64,000 nucleotides of DNA, from positions 744,001 to 808,000 of the forward strand of contig JAQOOI010000022.1 of assembly GCA_028554645.1 (NCBI GenBank), written 5' to 3'. Every line of letters begins with the position of its first letter. Position 1 is the first letter of the stretch. The notes under the pieces were generated by a model, which had not been told where the DNA came from, ran no database searches, and worked only from the letters and a program-made list of their open reading frames with translations. This document shows positions 27,647-39,513 of this stretch, in pieces. Source of the DNA: Omphalotus guepiniiformis (Eukaryota > Basidiomycota > Agaricomycetes > Agaricales > Omphalotaceae). The position numbers were made by a program, and so were the translations under genes.

Positions 27647-28036
27647 TTATGCAGAGTTCTCCCATTTTGCAATAAGCTTCTCTAAGTCGAACCGCGGGTC
27701 TTCTGGGTCGGTGATCACTAAAAGTAAAAACCAGGGTGTCAGCATGTAAAGGGCATGAAGAAAGGCGGAAGGACACTCGCCGTCATCAGGAGAGTTTGCA
27801 GAAGCCTGCTTCCTTTTCCATGCCTCCTTTGCCTCAGCAATCAAGTGCTCTCTATCGTGAGCTGCATGCTGTAGCTTCTGAGCGTCGTGTGCTGATTGTA
27901 ATGTTCGGCGATGGTAGAATCCGTAGAAAACACCAGCAAAAAGCGCCGAGTACCGCGCAACCTAGTGAACACGATTATTGAAGAAAAATACTTTGCGACA
28001 TGAAGAGCAACTCACGTTAACTGTGGACGAAACCAT
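27647..28036 (-). CDS. TIM11: Mitochondrial F1Fo-ATP synthase subunit e
   Basis: Small inner-membrane subunit (Atp21/Tim11) needed for dimerisation of ATP synthase and cristae shape. Exons 28016-28036, 27781-27961, 27647-27717 give 90 residues, the usual length. Visible: VNVARYSALFAGVFYGFYH, the membrane segment with the GxxxG-like dimer motif region (here G-V-F-Y-G), then a charged coiled-coil segment (KEAWKRKQ), ending VITDPEDPRFDLEKLIAKW, typical of the fungal family. The second intron begins with GC (GCGAGT) and ends with AG; it is 63 bp, a stop-free multiple of three, so retention would insert 21 residues before VITDPED. The first intron is ordinary GT-AG. Confidence 0.9.
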
Positions 28037-28246
28037 AGAGGTACCTTTTACTTCCTTGACCAGCCACGCAGATCAAGAATGGAAGATTAACCTCTGAGAG
28101 GTGAGCTAAGTTCATAAAACTTTTGCATTAGAACACCAGCAACCGAACATTTGAAAAGGACAGACTTGCCAGAATTTTGAAAGGGAAGGTTTGACCACTG
28201 AATCACTCGTGGCGGAGAAATTCGGTATTACGTTTATGTAATCCAG

Positions 28247-29606
28247 ATGGGATTAGGTAAGATTGAATGCGCCTCAGCACAATTTGAATTCCTCGATAAT
28301 GCCCTCGCATATTTTTTTAATCTTCCCAGCAGCTCAGAGTTACCACTCAATAAACACGACTCTATCACCGATAAAACTCATGAGCTACTAGATCAAGAGG
28401 TGGTTGAATCGTACAACTGGTCGCTCGCACAAGATTACGTCGAAATGAAGGGCACTATCCCATCAAAAATGTTAATGAGGTGTTATATCTTGCACGACAT
28501 ATGCCACACTGCCTCAAAGCACATCAAGGTTGCGGTATTTCAAGGATCGCAATGACGCCCTAGGCATGATAGAGAAGTATCCCCAGCTGAGCAAAATGGT
28601 CAATGACGCTTGCGTCAATTCGTGGGGCTTCAAGAATATACTCACTGAGGATCTCCTAATTACATGCGCATCTGCCTTTCGGTTGACGAGTCGTTTCGCC
28701 ATCGGAACCAATTGTCTCGGACGACCTTATGAACGATTCAAGAGTCAAGTTTCATGCACCTGCGGCTCCTTCTCAAACCTTGTATGGACTCTCTGCCAAT
28801 ACATCAAGGTGATCGTGGTGAACTTGTGGTCTTACTTGCTCTTACCATGGCTCGGGACCGCGTCGTGCACAATTCAAAGTCGCCCATTGCCGACGGTGTT
28901 TTCAACGTTGTTGCATTTCTGCGTGCACTCATCACTGGGCCTGAGCAGGATTCTTCTTTGTTTACCAACATACTGAAGGCTAGGCCATCTGTTTATCAGA
29001 GTCAGGAAGATCGGAGCATTCCTCTCGAGACTGCGTTCAAAGACGTCTACGCTTACTTCCACCACTTTATAAAGAGGCAGCAGCAGGACAAACTAGACGA
29101 GGGTGTCGCGAGGAGGTTCATCGCCCAAAGCGCGGCCGTTATGGGTGCCAGCAATCAGGCTGGATTTGACATGTTGGTTTTCACAGTTCAAGGGAGAGAT
29201 ACCGTCGTGGCCAAAAGCGCAATTGGCTTGATTATTTGTCAAGTCAAGAATGATCCCAGGTTCAGCAGTGACATTGTCCATTCACTCTTGACAGCATGGA
29301 CCCGGTCGCAATGGGTGTTCTAGAAGACGGTGATATCCACAAGGTCCCTATCATCCGAATCGTCTTTGCTTTGGCTGCCAAAATGCATGCTATCCGCTGT
29401 GCTGAGAGTCAGAAGGAGGGGAACTTCATGTCTTACGATATCTGGATCGCAGGCTTTCACTCAGACGTGCTTTCCGCTATTGACCGGAACGATCAAGCGA
29501 CATGGGATGGTCTGCTTTCTGCTTCGAATGGTTGGGAAGAGTCTGAACCCTATGGTTGGATCTGATCCCGAGTTTTGGGCCTTCCGAGACCGAAAGAGAT
29601 GAATCT
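28247..29606 (+). pseudogene. Degenerate copy of a basidiomycete hypothetical protein gene
   Basis: Four open stretches in shifting plus-strand frames read as one protein: 28247-28555, about 28490-28740 (RYFKDRNDALGMIEKYP, TSRFAIGTNCLGRP), about 28754-29290 (HQGDRGELVVLLALTMARDR, HHFIKRQQQDKLDEGVARRF, SAIGLIICQVKNDPRFS) and 29296-29565 (SYDIWIAGFHSDVLSAIDR), with a last piece (DPEFWAFRDRKR) in yet another frame. The shifts near 28500, 28745, 29290 and 29560 are not explained by GT-AG introns, so I call it a broken gene, probably with an internal deletion. The family seems to be a large Agaricomycete-restricted one of unknown function, recognised only by general resemblance. A functional multi-intron gene is possible but less likely. 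Confidence 0.55.
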
Positions 29607-30223
29607 TCTCTGTGCTTGCTTGATACTGCAGAGCTGATATTCCTGAACCCTTCGTGAGTAATCTTTAATATATCACTGTGTGAGGAAAGCCGTTGACGTC
29701 GTTTAAATTGGCAGTGGGGAAGAGAATCGTGAGATCAGCATACATATGAATTTTCTGGATGTCGCAAGATACGGATGGAAAGCTCTCAGGAATATTCGGT
29801 TTAGCCTTCGAGACAACGACATGGCCACAATTTGGCATCCTCAAGACCAAGTATAGACTGGCGTGGGCCAAGTCGGCGATGTAATTATAACAAGGACTGG
29901 GAGATGAGTAAGGACCCGACCACGAAGCTGTCGGAAATGCCAGAGGTCTGATACGTTCATGGTAGTACTTGGAGTGTTTTTGACAAGGATATTGAAGTAA
30001 ACGGCACAACGCCGAACCCGGAGAGAATCTGCGCTCTCTGAGTGAAGCCATGAAGAACTCGCTCGTTGGGTTAACTTATTTCCTTCTTGAGTTATCAAAA
30101 GACTGGAGATAGAACACCTTCATCGACAAGTCTTCGGTGAATTCCGAACTTTTGTGATCCCACGCCAGGTTTCGAGCCTCAGAGTATGGGCCAATCAGTC
30201 TACTTACTGATACTCAGATCACT
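29607..30223. other. Gap with an uncertain minus-strand frame
   Basis: About 600 bp. A minus-strand open frame at 29665-30051 (128 residues, with SWSGPYSSPSPCYNYIADLAHASLYL) has the look of real protein, and an overlapping frame at 29841-30098 could be its broken N-terminus. I do not recognise it. It may be a further decayed gene fragment next to the pseudogene. The last ~100 bp should be the promoter of the GFA gene. Confidence 0.3.
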
Positions 30224-30749
30224 ATGTATCATAAAGGTGGCTGCTTCTGTGGCGCGTTGTCGTACGTAGTCAGTGGCCAACCTCTTCTTAGTGTGTACTG
30301 TCATTGCACCAACTGTCAAAGGCTGAATGGCAAGTCACCATCCTTGTTCGTACTATCTAGATGGACACCAACCTCTGTGACTTTGTGACTTTGTAGCCGC
30401 ACCTTTCATTCATACCATCCATTTTCCGGCGAAATCCTTCCAGTGGACCCACCTTGGAGGTCACACTGCTATGGAGTGTTTCCAGCCTCCAGCGAAGCCC
30501 TGGAAACACCGTTACCGCTGCAAGACTTGTGGAGTCTGCATTGCTTCGTACAATTCCCAGAAGGATAAGTGGAGTGTATGGGGTACGCATTTGGAACGAG
30601 ACGAATCAGGGAGATTGAAGGACATGGAAATGCTTAAAGCCACTGCACATATGTTTTATGGTACACGAGTTCTTGACATTCAGGATGGTCTAGCGAAATG
30701 GGAAGGCTACCCTGATCTGTCAAAGCAGCTTTCAGAACCAGATTTGTAG
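30224..30749 (+). CDS. GFA/CENP-V domain zinc protein
   Basis: Predicted 152 residues from exons 30224-30329 and 30397-30749. The Mss4-like beta fold of the GFA (glutathione-dependent formaldehyde-activating)/CENP-V family is shown by the zinc ligands: GGCFCGALSY, CHCTNCQRLN and later RCKTCGVCI. The family binds zinc and some bacterial members condense glutathione with formaldehyde, but most fungal members have unknown substrates, so I assign only the fold. The single intron starts with GC (GCAAGT), preceded by AATG, and ends TGTAG; no GT donor keeps the frame. Downstream of the ATG the length is close to the family norm. No signal peptide, so cytosolic. Confidence 0.88.
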
Positions 30750-31030
30750 TAGCTATAGGGATCATGTGGTTCGACCTTCCGGGGCTCTTTCGGTCTCTAA
30801 TAGTCCTTTTATGGCTCTTAAAGAGATAGCAAAGTACTTCTTTGTTATGCAGGAAATGATATAAAATAAGTCAGAACTGCTCAGAACATGCTCAGAACCT
30901 GCTCAGAACTTGACAAATGTCGCTTGCTAGGCGCGGAAAAGTCAGTCCTAAATTGGGCTTTTTCAGAGCCTCGCCTTGGGTCACTTACAATCCTCTTGAC
31001 CATCAACAACCCACTGACGTGGTCGACAAC

Positions 31031-32430
31031 ATGGACGACGATGTTGACATGGACGCTCCTCAAATCTCTACCCTTCGCGAGGAGGAGACCCCTCCGCCGA
31101 AAGCTAATCCTAAGCTTCGAGTGAAACTAGTGGTGAAAGATAAAGCTGGCTCTTCTTCAGCTTCGGCTTCACGCCACCGCCAACAGCAACCACAATCTAC
31201 TATCCACGATGATGACGGCGAAGAGGAAGACGAGGATCAAGAAGACCAACTCATAGATGATGACGATATGAGACCCATTCCTGCAGCTGGTCTTCCGCCC
31301 CCTCGTGTCGTCGAGCCCAAACGAAAAGTTCCCGCCAAGCGGAAGCCTCGTCGAAACGAAAAGCGTCCGCCAGAGGAAGGCAGACTTAGGGAGAAAGTCA
31401 TGCAGCAGCCGGGTGCGCCGAATCTCGCACCTACAATCTTATGTTTCGAGACCAATCCTGAATACCAAGATCCAGGACAAGTCTCAGAGGCGGGGCAACT
31501 GATGGTTGATACTGACTCGGTCGACCCTTCTCTCTCCGTAAAGGTCACTGGGAAGAAGAAAGCAGCGGCGAAGAAGGCTCCAGCTCCTAAAAAGCCAAAG
31601 CCTGCTCCCGCTTCTGCCCCGATCTCAAAGTACGTGTGTTACTATAAGACGCGTCCTGCACTTTTTCTCAAGTCACTCTTAGGCCGAAAGTCCGACTAAT
31701 TCCCCCTCCGATGCCTGAAGACTCTGGCATCATTAGCGAAGGTAAGACATCGATATATGCGTGGTGATACGAGGCAACTTTTAACTTCGCTTTGCTAGGG
31801 ATGACAGGAACAGCTGCTTCTTCCCCGGTCGTGGGTCAATATGAAGATGTAGACCCTTCTCCTGAGCCTGAAGCTGCACCTGCACTCCCTCCTCCAGCAC
31901 CCGTTCCACCGACTGAGGATATAAACCTCGAGGGCACGCCCGTTCCAGTCTATCCTCTTCCCACTAAACCCTTTCCTGTCCTTCCTCCACAGAAAATCAG
32001 CACCGGATTTGCACCCGTCCTGACAATTGACCGCAGTAGTCCACAAGTACGCCATTGGCGAGTTGCAAAACGCGAGATTCGGGGCATAGGAGGCGGAAGG
32101 TGGTTCACGAAGGCTTGGGTGGGGAGCAAAGAGTCACCGTACGCTAACCAGATGGAGGCACAATCTGAGCTGAGGAAAGCGGCCGGGGACACAGCTACGC
32201 ATCTCGCAATACCGCGATTAGCAGCCGTGTCCATATCTGCGCCGGTGACTGGGAAGAAAGGTAAAGGGAAGGCTAGCTCGTCTCTGTCGGCGTCTGTGGG
32301 TCCGTCGCGCTCTGAATCACTTGCACCAGACTCTGCAGTGGTACGTGCACCGTCAAAAATGCGTATCTCCCAGATGGCGCCGTCATCTGAAGCTGGAGAT
32401 TCGGACATGATGGGTCCACCAGGCTCATAG
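31031..32430 (+). CDS. Unknown acidic/basic low-complexity protein, probably nuclear
   Basis: Exons 31031-31629, 31683-31741, 31799-32430 give 429 residues. I do not recognise the family with certainty. Features: an acidic start (MDDDVDMD), PKLRVKLVVKDK, a long acidic run (DDDGEEEDEDQEDQLIDDDD at about residue 60-75), Lys/Arg/Pro-rich clusters (PKRKVPAKRKPRR, GKKKAAAKKAPAPKKPKP) fit for nuclear localisation, and one ordered-looking block: VLTIDRSSPQVRHWRVAKREIRGIGGGRWF near residue 245-280, which is probably the conserved core. A chromatin-remodeller accessory subunit (INO80 Ies4-like proteins have a similar make-up) is a guess only. An in-frame upstream ATG at 30917 would add 38 residues; I prefer 31031 (context aacATGG). 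Confidence 0.68.
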
Positions 32431-32738
32431 TTCAAAATGGGGGACTTCTCTCTCGGTTTATCTATACTCTTCTTTGCACATAATCGTATTGTATATTCTG
32501 TGTATCTAGTTGCTTTGGACTTGCATTTGTTATGGACGGATTGATACCTGCTAATCTATACCTGAAACATTTTTGTATCAAGTCAACGTGACTCGTTGCG
32601 GGGCGCAGCGGCCTGTATCATTGTCAACCCGCGCCTGCTTGAAGGGCAGCACACGAGATATACATCTATTCATCACTTCATTCTCTGGTCACATATTCAA
32701 CTGCTCTTCATTGAGGCTTCTAGTGGCCTTCAACACTA
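32431..32738. promoter_or_regulatory. Intergenic region upstream of DOP1
   Basis: 308 bp between two plus-strand genes; presumably 3' UTR of the first and promoter and 5' UTR of DOP1. No specific site or coding signal recognised. Confidence 0.5.
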
Positions 32739-35700
32739 ATGTCTGCCATTTACCAAACTGGGAACGAGTCTGTGAAGAAGACTGAGTCCGCGTGGATCAC
32801 TGAACGAATGAGCGAACGTGGTAAGTTTGTTGCTTCTTTTTGCCTCTACGTCGAACTTCTGGATACTGAATGGAATATCCCAATGCTGTCGCAAAATCAG
32901 CTGCGGCAGAGCAGGCTCTTGCATCAGATCCAAAGTATAAGAAATACACTCAGCAAGTCGAAAAATGTCTGAATACTTTCGACAATGTACATGAATGGGC
33001 GGACTGTATATCGTTCTTGAAGCAATTACTCAAAGTGCGTGTTATGCGTATCTTTGTAACTTTCGTGGCTAATTCTTATAATAGACGTTTCAATCGTATA
33101 TGCAATTCAAGGAGATACCGCGCAAGTTAATCGTCGCGAAGAGGCTGGCTCAATGTCTGAATCCTGCATTACCGGCTGGTGTTCACCAAAGAGCTTTGGA
33201 TGTCTATGCACATATTCTTGCCGTGCTTGGGGTCCGTGATTATATCCAAGCTGGTTTTACTGAACACTGACAATTCCCTCAGTCTGAAGGTTTGAAACGC
33301 GATTTAGCCGTATGGTCGTCCGGACTATTTCCGTTCTTTGAGTATGCTTCGACGTCCGTTAAAGTTCGTCAGCATCTTTCTTGAGGGGGTGGCCGTGTAA
33401 TCTGACATTCGTTCTTCTCTAGCCGACGTTACTCAACCTATACGACACGCATTATCTTCCCTTGCAAGCAGGCCTCCGCCTTGTCATGAAGTCTTTCATT
33501 ATTGCATTACTACCAGGCTTGGAGGAAGAGACGGGAGAGTTTTTTGAGAAGGTTCTAAACTTACTCGATCGACTGTCTGGAACAGTTTCTCCCTCATTCT
33601 TCTTCCAGAATATCTGGTTGGTTATGTTAACGACACCTTCTGCCCGTGGCACCTCCCTCAATTTCCTATCGCGTCGACTTCCTCATCTACACGGAGTTGA
33701 AGACATCACTGCCATTGTTGGGTCGGATATCGGGCTGATGATACGCGCCTTTGCTGCTGCGCTGGAAGACGACAATCTTCTTGTCAGACGAGGCGCGTTG
33801 GACTTGCTCTTGCAATCTCTGCGCGTAGATAGTAATGCGGTCATACGAGCGCAACCCGACGACCGCACAATTCTTATGCGTGCTGCAATCAGTGTAGTAC
33901 TCCGCAGAGACCTATCTCTGAATCGGAGGTTGTACTCTTGGGTGTTGGGTACGGACGAGAAGAGCGAGAAGCAGATAGAATATCTGAAATCGAATTCATT
34001 GGGATTGCTCAAGGCTACGCTCAAGGAAGAAATGGATTGTCCTTCAGGGGAGTACTCTGAATCCCGGCCATTCAAGATTTTCATTTCACTCCTCGACAAA
34101 TGGGAGATCGGCGCCGAGTTATCAAACGTCCTAGTATACGACTCCTTCAAAGCCATTAAACACCTGATTGAGATGTCGTCCGACGGAAATGAAGATGTCT
34201 GTGGATTTTTCCCGAGTTCTCCGCTTTTGGGTTGACATTTGCAATCAGGTTACGATGACGGCTAGTACTCTATATGAGGCAGTCGAGCCCCATATCTTCT
34301 GGAAGCAAATGATGTCTGTTGTTTTTGAGGAAATCAACGGAGATGGCAAGCAATTCGAGGTGCGATTCAGACTTTCTCTCCATGGTGTCGGATGGTGCTC
34401 ACCGCCCCGCCGCCCTTTTAGGCGCTTGATATGGTGCTCTTTGTCCTCAAAACGTTCTCTCAGGACGAGGAAGTTCAGACGATCCACCTACCTCTCATCT
34501 TCACTGCTATTATCGATCTATTAGTGGTATGTCGTTCTCATACAGCATATCCTAGATCTTATAAAATCTCTCCGAGCAGCTGCAAATTCAAAAGGATGCT
34601 TCTAGGGCATCTTCTCCTTCTATGAAAAAGTGCCTTCTTCTCCTGGATGCCATGTTCCGTCAAATACCTCACATTTCACTCTTGCATCGTCCGGAAGTGA
34701 CTAGCGAACTTCAAGCAGCAAGCGAGTCACAAAGGCCATATATATTCGCCTGTACCTTCTATGGTATCAAGCCCGTCGTCGAAACACCTTCTCCCGCTGG
34801 CTCATTCACCATCCCCTTTGCATCTGCCTTCGAAGGCTTGGCCTCACTAAGTATAACGTTTGCGCAGACTTTGACGAAGGCAAATAGTGATATACTCACT
34901 CTGAGAGAGGTATACTCGCAGTCGCTGTCTCTCCTTGATAGGCTCGTTGGAAGATTGGACTCAAAGATAGTGGTAACGTGGGATCCCAATGAATGGCTGT
35001 CCGTGGTACTGGAAAGTTTACAAGAGGTCGGTTTGGTATATCTATTCTCAGCTTCATGATTTGACCGAAATTATGTCCCAGTCTGCAAATTTCACTATTG
35101 TAGACCGAGTAATATCTCTCGTTGTGGCCCTACATCAAAGGAAGGAGCTAAAGCCCAGTTTCTCAGTGGACAACCGAACGACCATGTCGAAGATGGTGAA
35201 CAAGCTGTTAATGTATCTTCGCCCTGATTCCGCAGCGTATCATGTTCGTGCGGTGAATTTGATATGGAGCCTTGAGGCTGCGACAACAAGACCTCACGTT
35301 GAGAGTATTGTGGCACAGACCATGACTTCGCCTGAGTCGCGGAATGTGCAAGAGTCTTACGAGGCGTTTGGTGTACTTTGGAGACTGACAGAGGATAATC
35401 TTTTGCCTGGATTCCGCTTCAAGGTTCCAATGATGATAGTATTGGATACTCTCAAGAATGATGACCCGAGTCTTCGGCGGATTGGTGAAACTTGGATGAG
35501 ATGTAGTCTCAAATCATACCTACGTGTTTGTCCGTCTGACCCTTGCCCAAGATAAATATTTGACCATGTCTGCGCACAGTGTTCTGGATCCTATCATATT
35601 CGAGCTCATGGATCCTTCTATACGGCGGTCGCCTACCACTGTGAAAGTCAAAGGCAAGGAGCTCCCCGGGTTCTCGTATGAGCGCCCTCTTGATCAACGC

Positions 35701-38700
35701 TATACCAATCATCTACTGGAGTTGTTACTCGCTATCGTCCGTTTTGGCGGTCAAGGTTTTGCAAAGACCGCTCGAGGTTCTGCTATCAAGAGGTCTCATC
35801 ATGCTGATTTAGTACAGAGAATTGAATCCGGTTTGTGCTTTGTCTATCTCTCCCATTTGCTTTTCTTATCTTCGAGTAGCTGGTTTCCCAGACCCTGATG
35901 TCGACTATCTTGAGGTCTTAGTTGAGATCTTACTTCAGTTAGTTATGCTCGCTGTTCTGCTCTTTGATGCATTCACTAATTTTTCCCCAAAGTTTCCTGC
36001 AGTCAGAACCCAAGGCATCTTGGGGATCAACCATGCACCCACACAACATTAGTATACAATCAACGACAATTGATCTTCTGCAGGCGATTGTAGCCCGAGG
36101 GGAAATCAACAACATCTCCGTCGATGCGATCGAGGCTGTTGTCATAGGCAAGCTATACTTCTGTATACACACCAACAGACTCAACCTGCAGAACAAACTT
36201 TTACATCTTCTTCACTCTGTAATTTCCGCATCAATCGCCCTGGATGAGTCAACGAGGCAACCAACAGTGGGGAAGCAACGGCATATTGACACGACAGATG
36301 CTCCAAGCACTATGGAGAGTCCGGATTCGGCAGGGCGCAGCTATTCGGTGAATCCGTTGCTCATACAGACACTTGTTGATGGGATTGCAACGCTCTCGAA
36401 CCGACCTGTGCTTCAGCACTGGCTTGACTTTGTTCTGATGGCCATTCCTCAGTTTCAGCCTACTCTTCAAGCAGTTGTGACACCTCTGAACGATTGTGTT
36501 GGGAAACAACTCCTGGTATCTTTGAAATCCGTTCTGAGCGCGAGTGCGTCCAGGAAAGAGGAGTATGCTTCGGATATTGGGTTGGCATCCACGGATGCGG
36601 AGTTTCTCATGTTGCTGAATGGTCTTGAACGACTTGTTTTGTTGAGTTTGACGTACACTTCTGGAGTGAGTATTCCTGAAGAGGATACGATAGCTATTGC
36701 GGAAAAGTCGCCCGAAGGCAGTGGATTGCTGGGATATATGTCGAATGTGTTCAGCTCGGAAAGTGCTCAACAGGCAAATGAGGAGCAGTTGACTGTGCGT
36801 GTTCAACCAACCTATTCTTTATTTCAATTCGTACTGACTTGACTACTTTTAGGCTCGGTCTCCGGCGTATCGTGCTTTGAATGACGGTGTGCGCGTGCTG
36901 TATCTAATCTGGGGTGCACTATCATGGACAGATCCGGATGAACGTTCTTCGAAGGACGAGTCGCTATCGTTGATATACACTCGAACGCGGGCACGTTGTC
37001 GGAGAGTTTTAGAGCACATCTTTCGTGTTCAGTCCACGGAGGTGTTTGAGTCTATCGTTGATTGCTGGAATCGGGAGACTCCTGTACGCGGATACTAATC
37101 TCTATTCATGATCGTATCTAACTCTCACATTTTTAGGAATACGAAGTAGCCGTCGACGCACCTTTCGAGCTAGTCGATGTGCTTATTTCAAGCGCCCAAA
37201 ATGTCGTACTCCTGATTTGCGAGAGTATCTCCGTGCGCATATCCCCCTTGTCGGAGAAAAGCAGGAAACAGATTGTTAATCCTGATTTGTGAGTGAGGCT
37301 GTTATCCCTGCTTGATCTCCTTGTAATTCAAAATGATTTGTAGAACCGATGCAGTGTTATTCAAGTTTTTGGAGCAGTATCTTAAGAGGTTGGAGGGTCC
37401 TTTGGCGTTGCAAGTCTGGGGAAGGTTTTTGCAGCTTGCGAAAGAGGTGCTTGGGAGTACCAAGGATTTCAAACCGCAAACATTCCCTACTCTGCGGTGA
37501 GCCACCTCTCTGGCCTTGTGTGTATACGGGAAATTGAGTTGGTGTAGATGCGCAAGTGTTCTTGCGGAAAAGGTAACGCAAACAACAGCAATGGAGGATC
37601 GACGGATTCGAAAGGATCTGCAGGTTAGAAGGTGTCTTGAGGTGACTCGTGGAAAGCAACTGACATGTTAGTCGGTAGGATATCTATGGGAGATTGTTGG
37701 ATTCTTGCGTAGCGTACGTTGGCAAGATGTACGGATCTGGGTCGTGGATTCGTCGGTCGGCAAATGAAGCTTTGGTCACGAATGGTAGGGATTCGCCAGC
37801 TCCTCGGGGAGGTAAGCCGCGCTTGATGATCGTGAGGGCATAGAACACTAATGACACTTGGTAGCAGAGACGAGAACTGAAGAGAAACTTAACGCAAGCG
37901 TAACGTCCATCCCACCCGATACACCTCGTCCTGGCAGTACGAACGAAATCGTGATACAGATCATCGAGTTCCTCAGTACGACCGCGGTGCCGAATGTACG
38001 TCGGTTCCTAATGGACAACGACAAGATCGTGAGCGCATGCAGCAATATCGTGTACTACGTCGTTAGTCCTTCGTTAAAAGGCAAGTCAAAACCGATGGAA
38101 GTAGACTCTGTCGTCGTGTCAATCATCCAAGAGATGTCGAAGATGCCGTCGGCGTTCAAAGCATGGAAGTCGACTGTGGCAGAATTGTTGAACGATAATC
38201 GGTTGTTTAATGGGTCGCCTGAAGCGGCGGAGATGTGGAAGCCGATTGTGAAGGCGATGTTTGATTATGATAAGACTGCGTTTCCTGAGTTGTTGAGTGA
38301 GTCCCTTCCCCCTTTCTAGTATTCCTCAAATATTGATGTCAACCCCACCACTAGGTAAAATATCGACCGCACCCAGTGCCAATATATTTACAAACAGAGA
38401 ATACGAGATGCTTCTACGGTCTCTCAATCTCCGGCGGTTATCGCTCGTTTTACTCGCAGGTGACAAAAACCATTACTTGGCGGTACTGCCTTCTATCCAG
38501 GAGAAGCTCGTTGACGTGTTGAGGAACGTACCTGCGGCGATTGTGCAGAGCGAGGTTTATTTATGCATCAGGGTGTTGTTGTGTAGGCTTTCGCCCCATA
38601 ATTTGACAAGCTTTTGGCCTGTGGTGCTTACGGAGCTGGTGAGTGCCGTTAACTGCGTCTTGATTGGTTGGATACTGATTTGGATTGTATTTGACGTTAG

Positions 38701-39361
38701 TATCGGATATTCGAGCAAGTGATGATTAATATGCCTTCTGATGGGTCTGAGGAGCTTCCGCTGGTACTTGCTGCGTGCAAGTGTTTGGATTTACTGTTGG
38801 TTTTACAGACGGAGGAGTTTCAGATGTAAGTTTTGTTTGTCTTTGGGGTGAATTGAGGGTAGTAACTGATGGTGAATGAATAGACATCAGTGGATGTTTA
38901 TAACTGATACTGTCGATGCAATCTATCGACCTAATGAGTGGTTCCCGGAGGCGATGATGGATCAACTTGCAGAAGTTGCGGGGAGTCTTCCGAGGGTGAG
39001 TGGTAGAGAGTAGGCGTGTCATTTCGCTTGACAGTTTTTGGTACAGACATCAAGCACTACATCACTAAATGGCCTTCCACCGGCAACCACCACCCCAGGT
39101 GGACCTCTACCATCCCCATCCATCTCCCCCTCGCCCAGCGCAGGCTTCCCATCTCATTTCCCGTCCACTGTACGCCCAATGCGACGCCTGCTCCTGGGTT
39201 CCGTACGGCAAATTGACAGCATCAGGGACCTAGTACCGTTTTTCTCGAGCGTGAGTATGAGTTCGTATGAAGGGGTGTACAAGAGTGCCGGGAGCGTGGA
39301 GAGTGTTGATTGGGAAGCGGTGGAGAGGGGGTTACTTGGGGATATGTTTGATGGGAGGTGA
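32739..39361 (+). CDS. DOP1: DOP1 (Dopey) family membrane-trafficking protein
   Basis: Predicted 1815 residues in 22 exons. Dopey proteins act with Mon2 and a flippase (Neo1-type) on endosome-Golgi membranes in recycling and organelle shape. The highly conserved N-terminal block is clear: DPKYKKYTQQVEKCLNTFDN, VHEWADCISFLKQLLK, EIPRKLIVAKRLAQCLNPALP, GVHQRALDVYAHIL, then WSSGLFPFFEYASTSVKPTL and SGTVSPSFFFQNIWL. The rest is long helical-repeat sequence. A conserved C-terminal block occurs near 37400-39000 (EGPLALQVWGRF..., RIRKDLQ, TEEFQMHQWMFITDT). Exons sum to a whole number of codons only if the intron at 35525-35579 is spliced TG...AG; all others are GT-AG. The last exon is Pro/Ser-rich. 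Plus strand, followed by BMT5 after 152 bp. Confidence 0.95.
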
Positions 39362-39513
39362 GGGGTGTTGAGTAGATACTCATCCATTTCGTTTTTCACG
39401 TATGTACATACTATGGACACGGCATTGAGATACCAAGGTTTTCTTCATTTTGCAATTGTATCATTATTATGTAGGCAAATTAGCGCCCAACACGCTTTCC
39501 GCTTGGTTCACCG

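Noticed and set aside
35524..35551. A canonical 28-bp GT-AG intron in DOP1 that would keep the frame
   Set aside because: Too short to be spliced in fungi, and it would add residues not expected in DOP1; the 55-bp TG-AG solution fits the family sequence.
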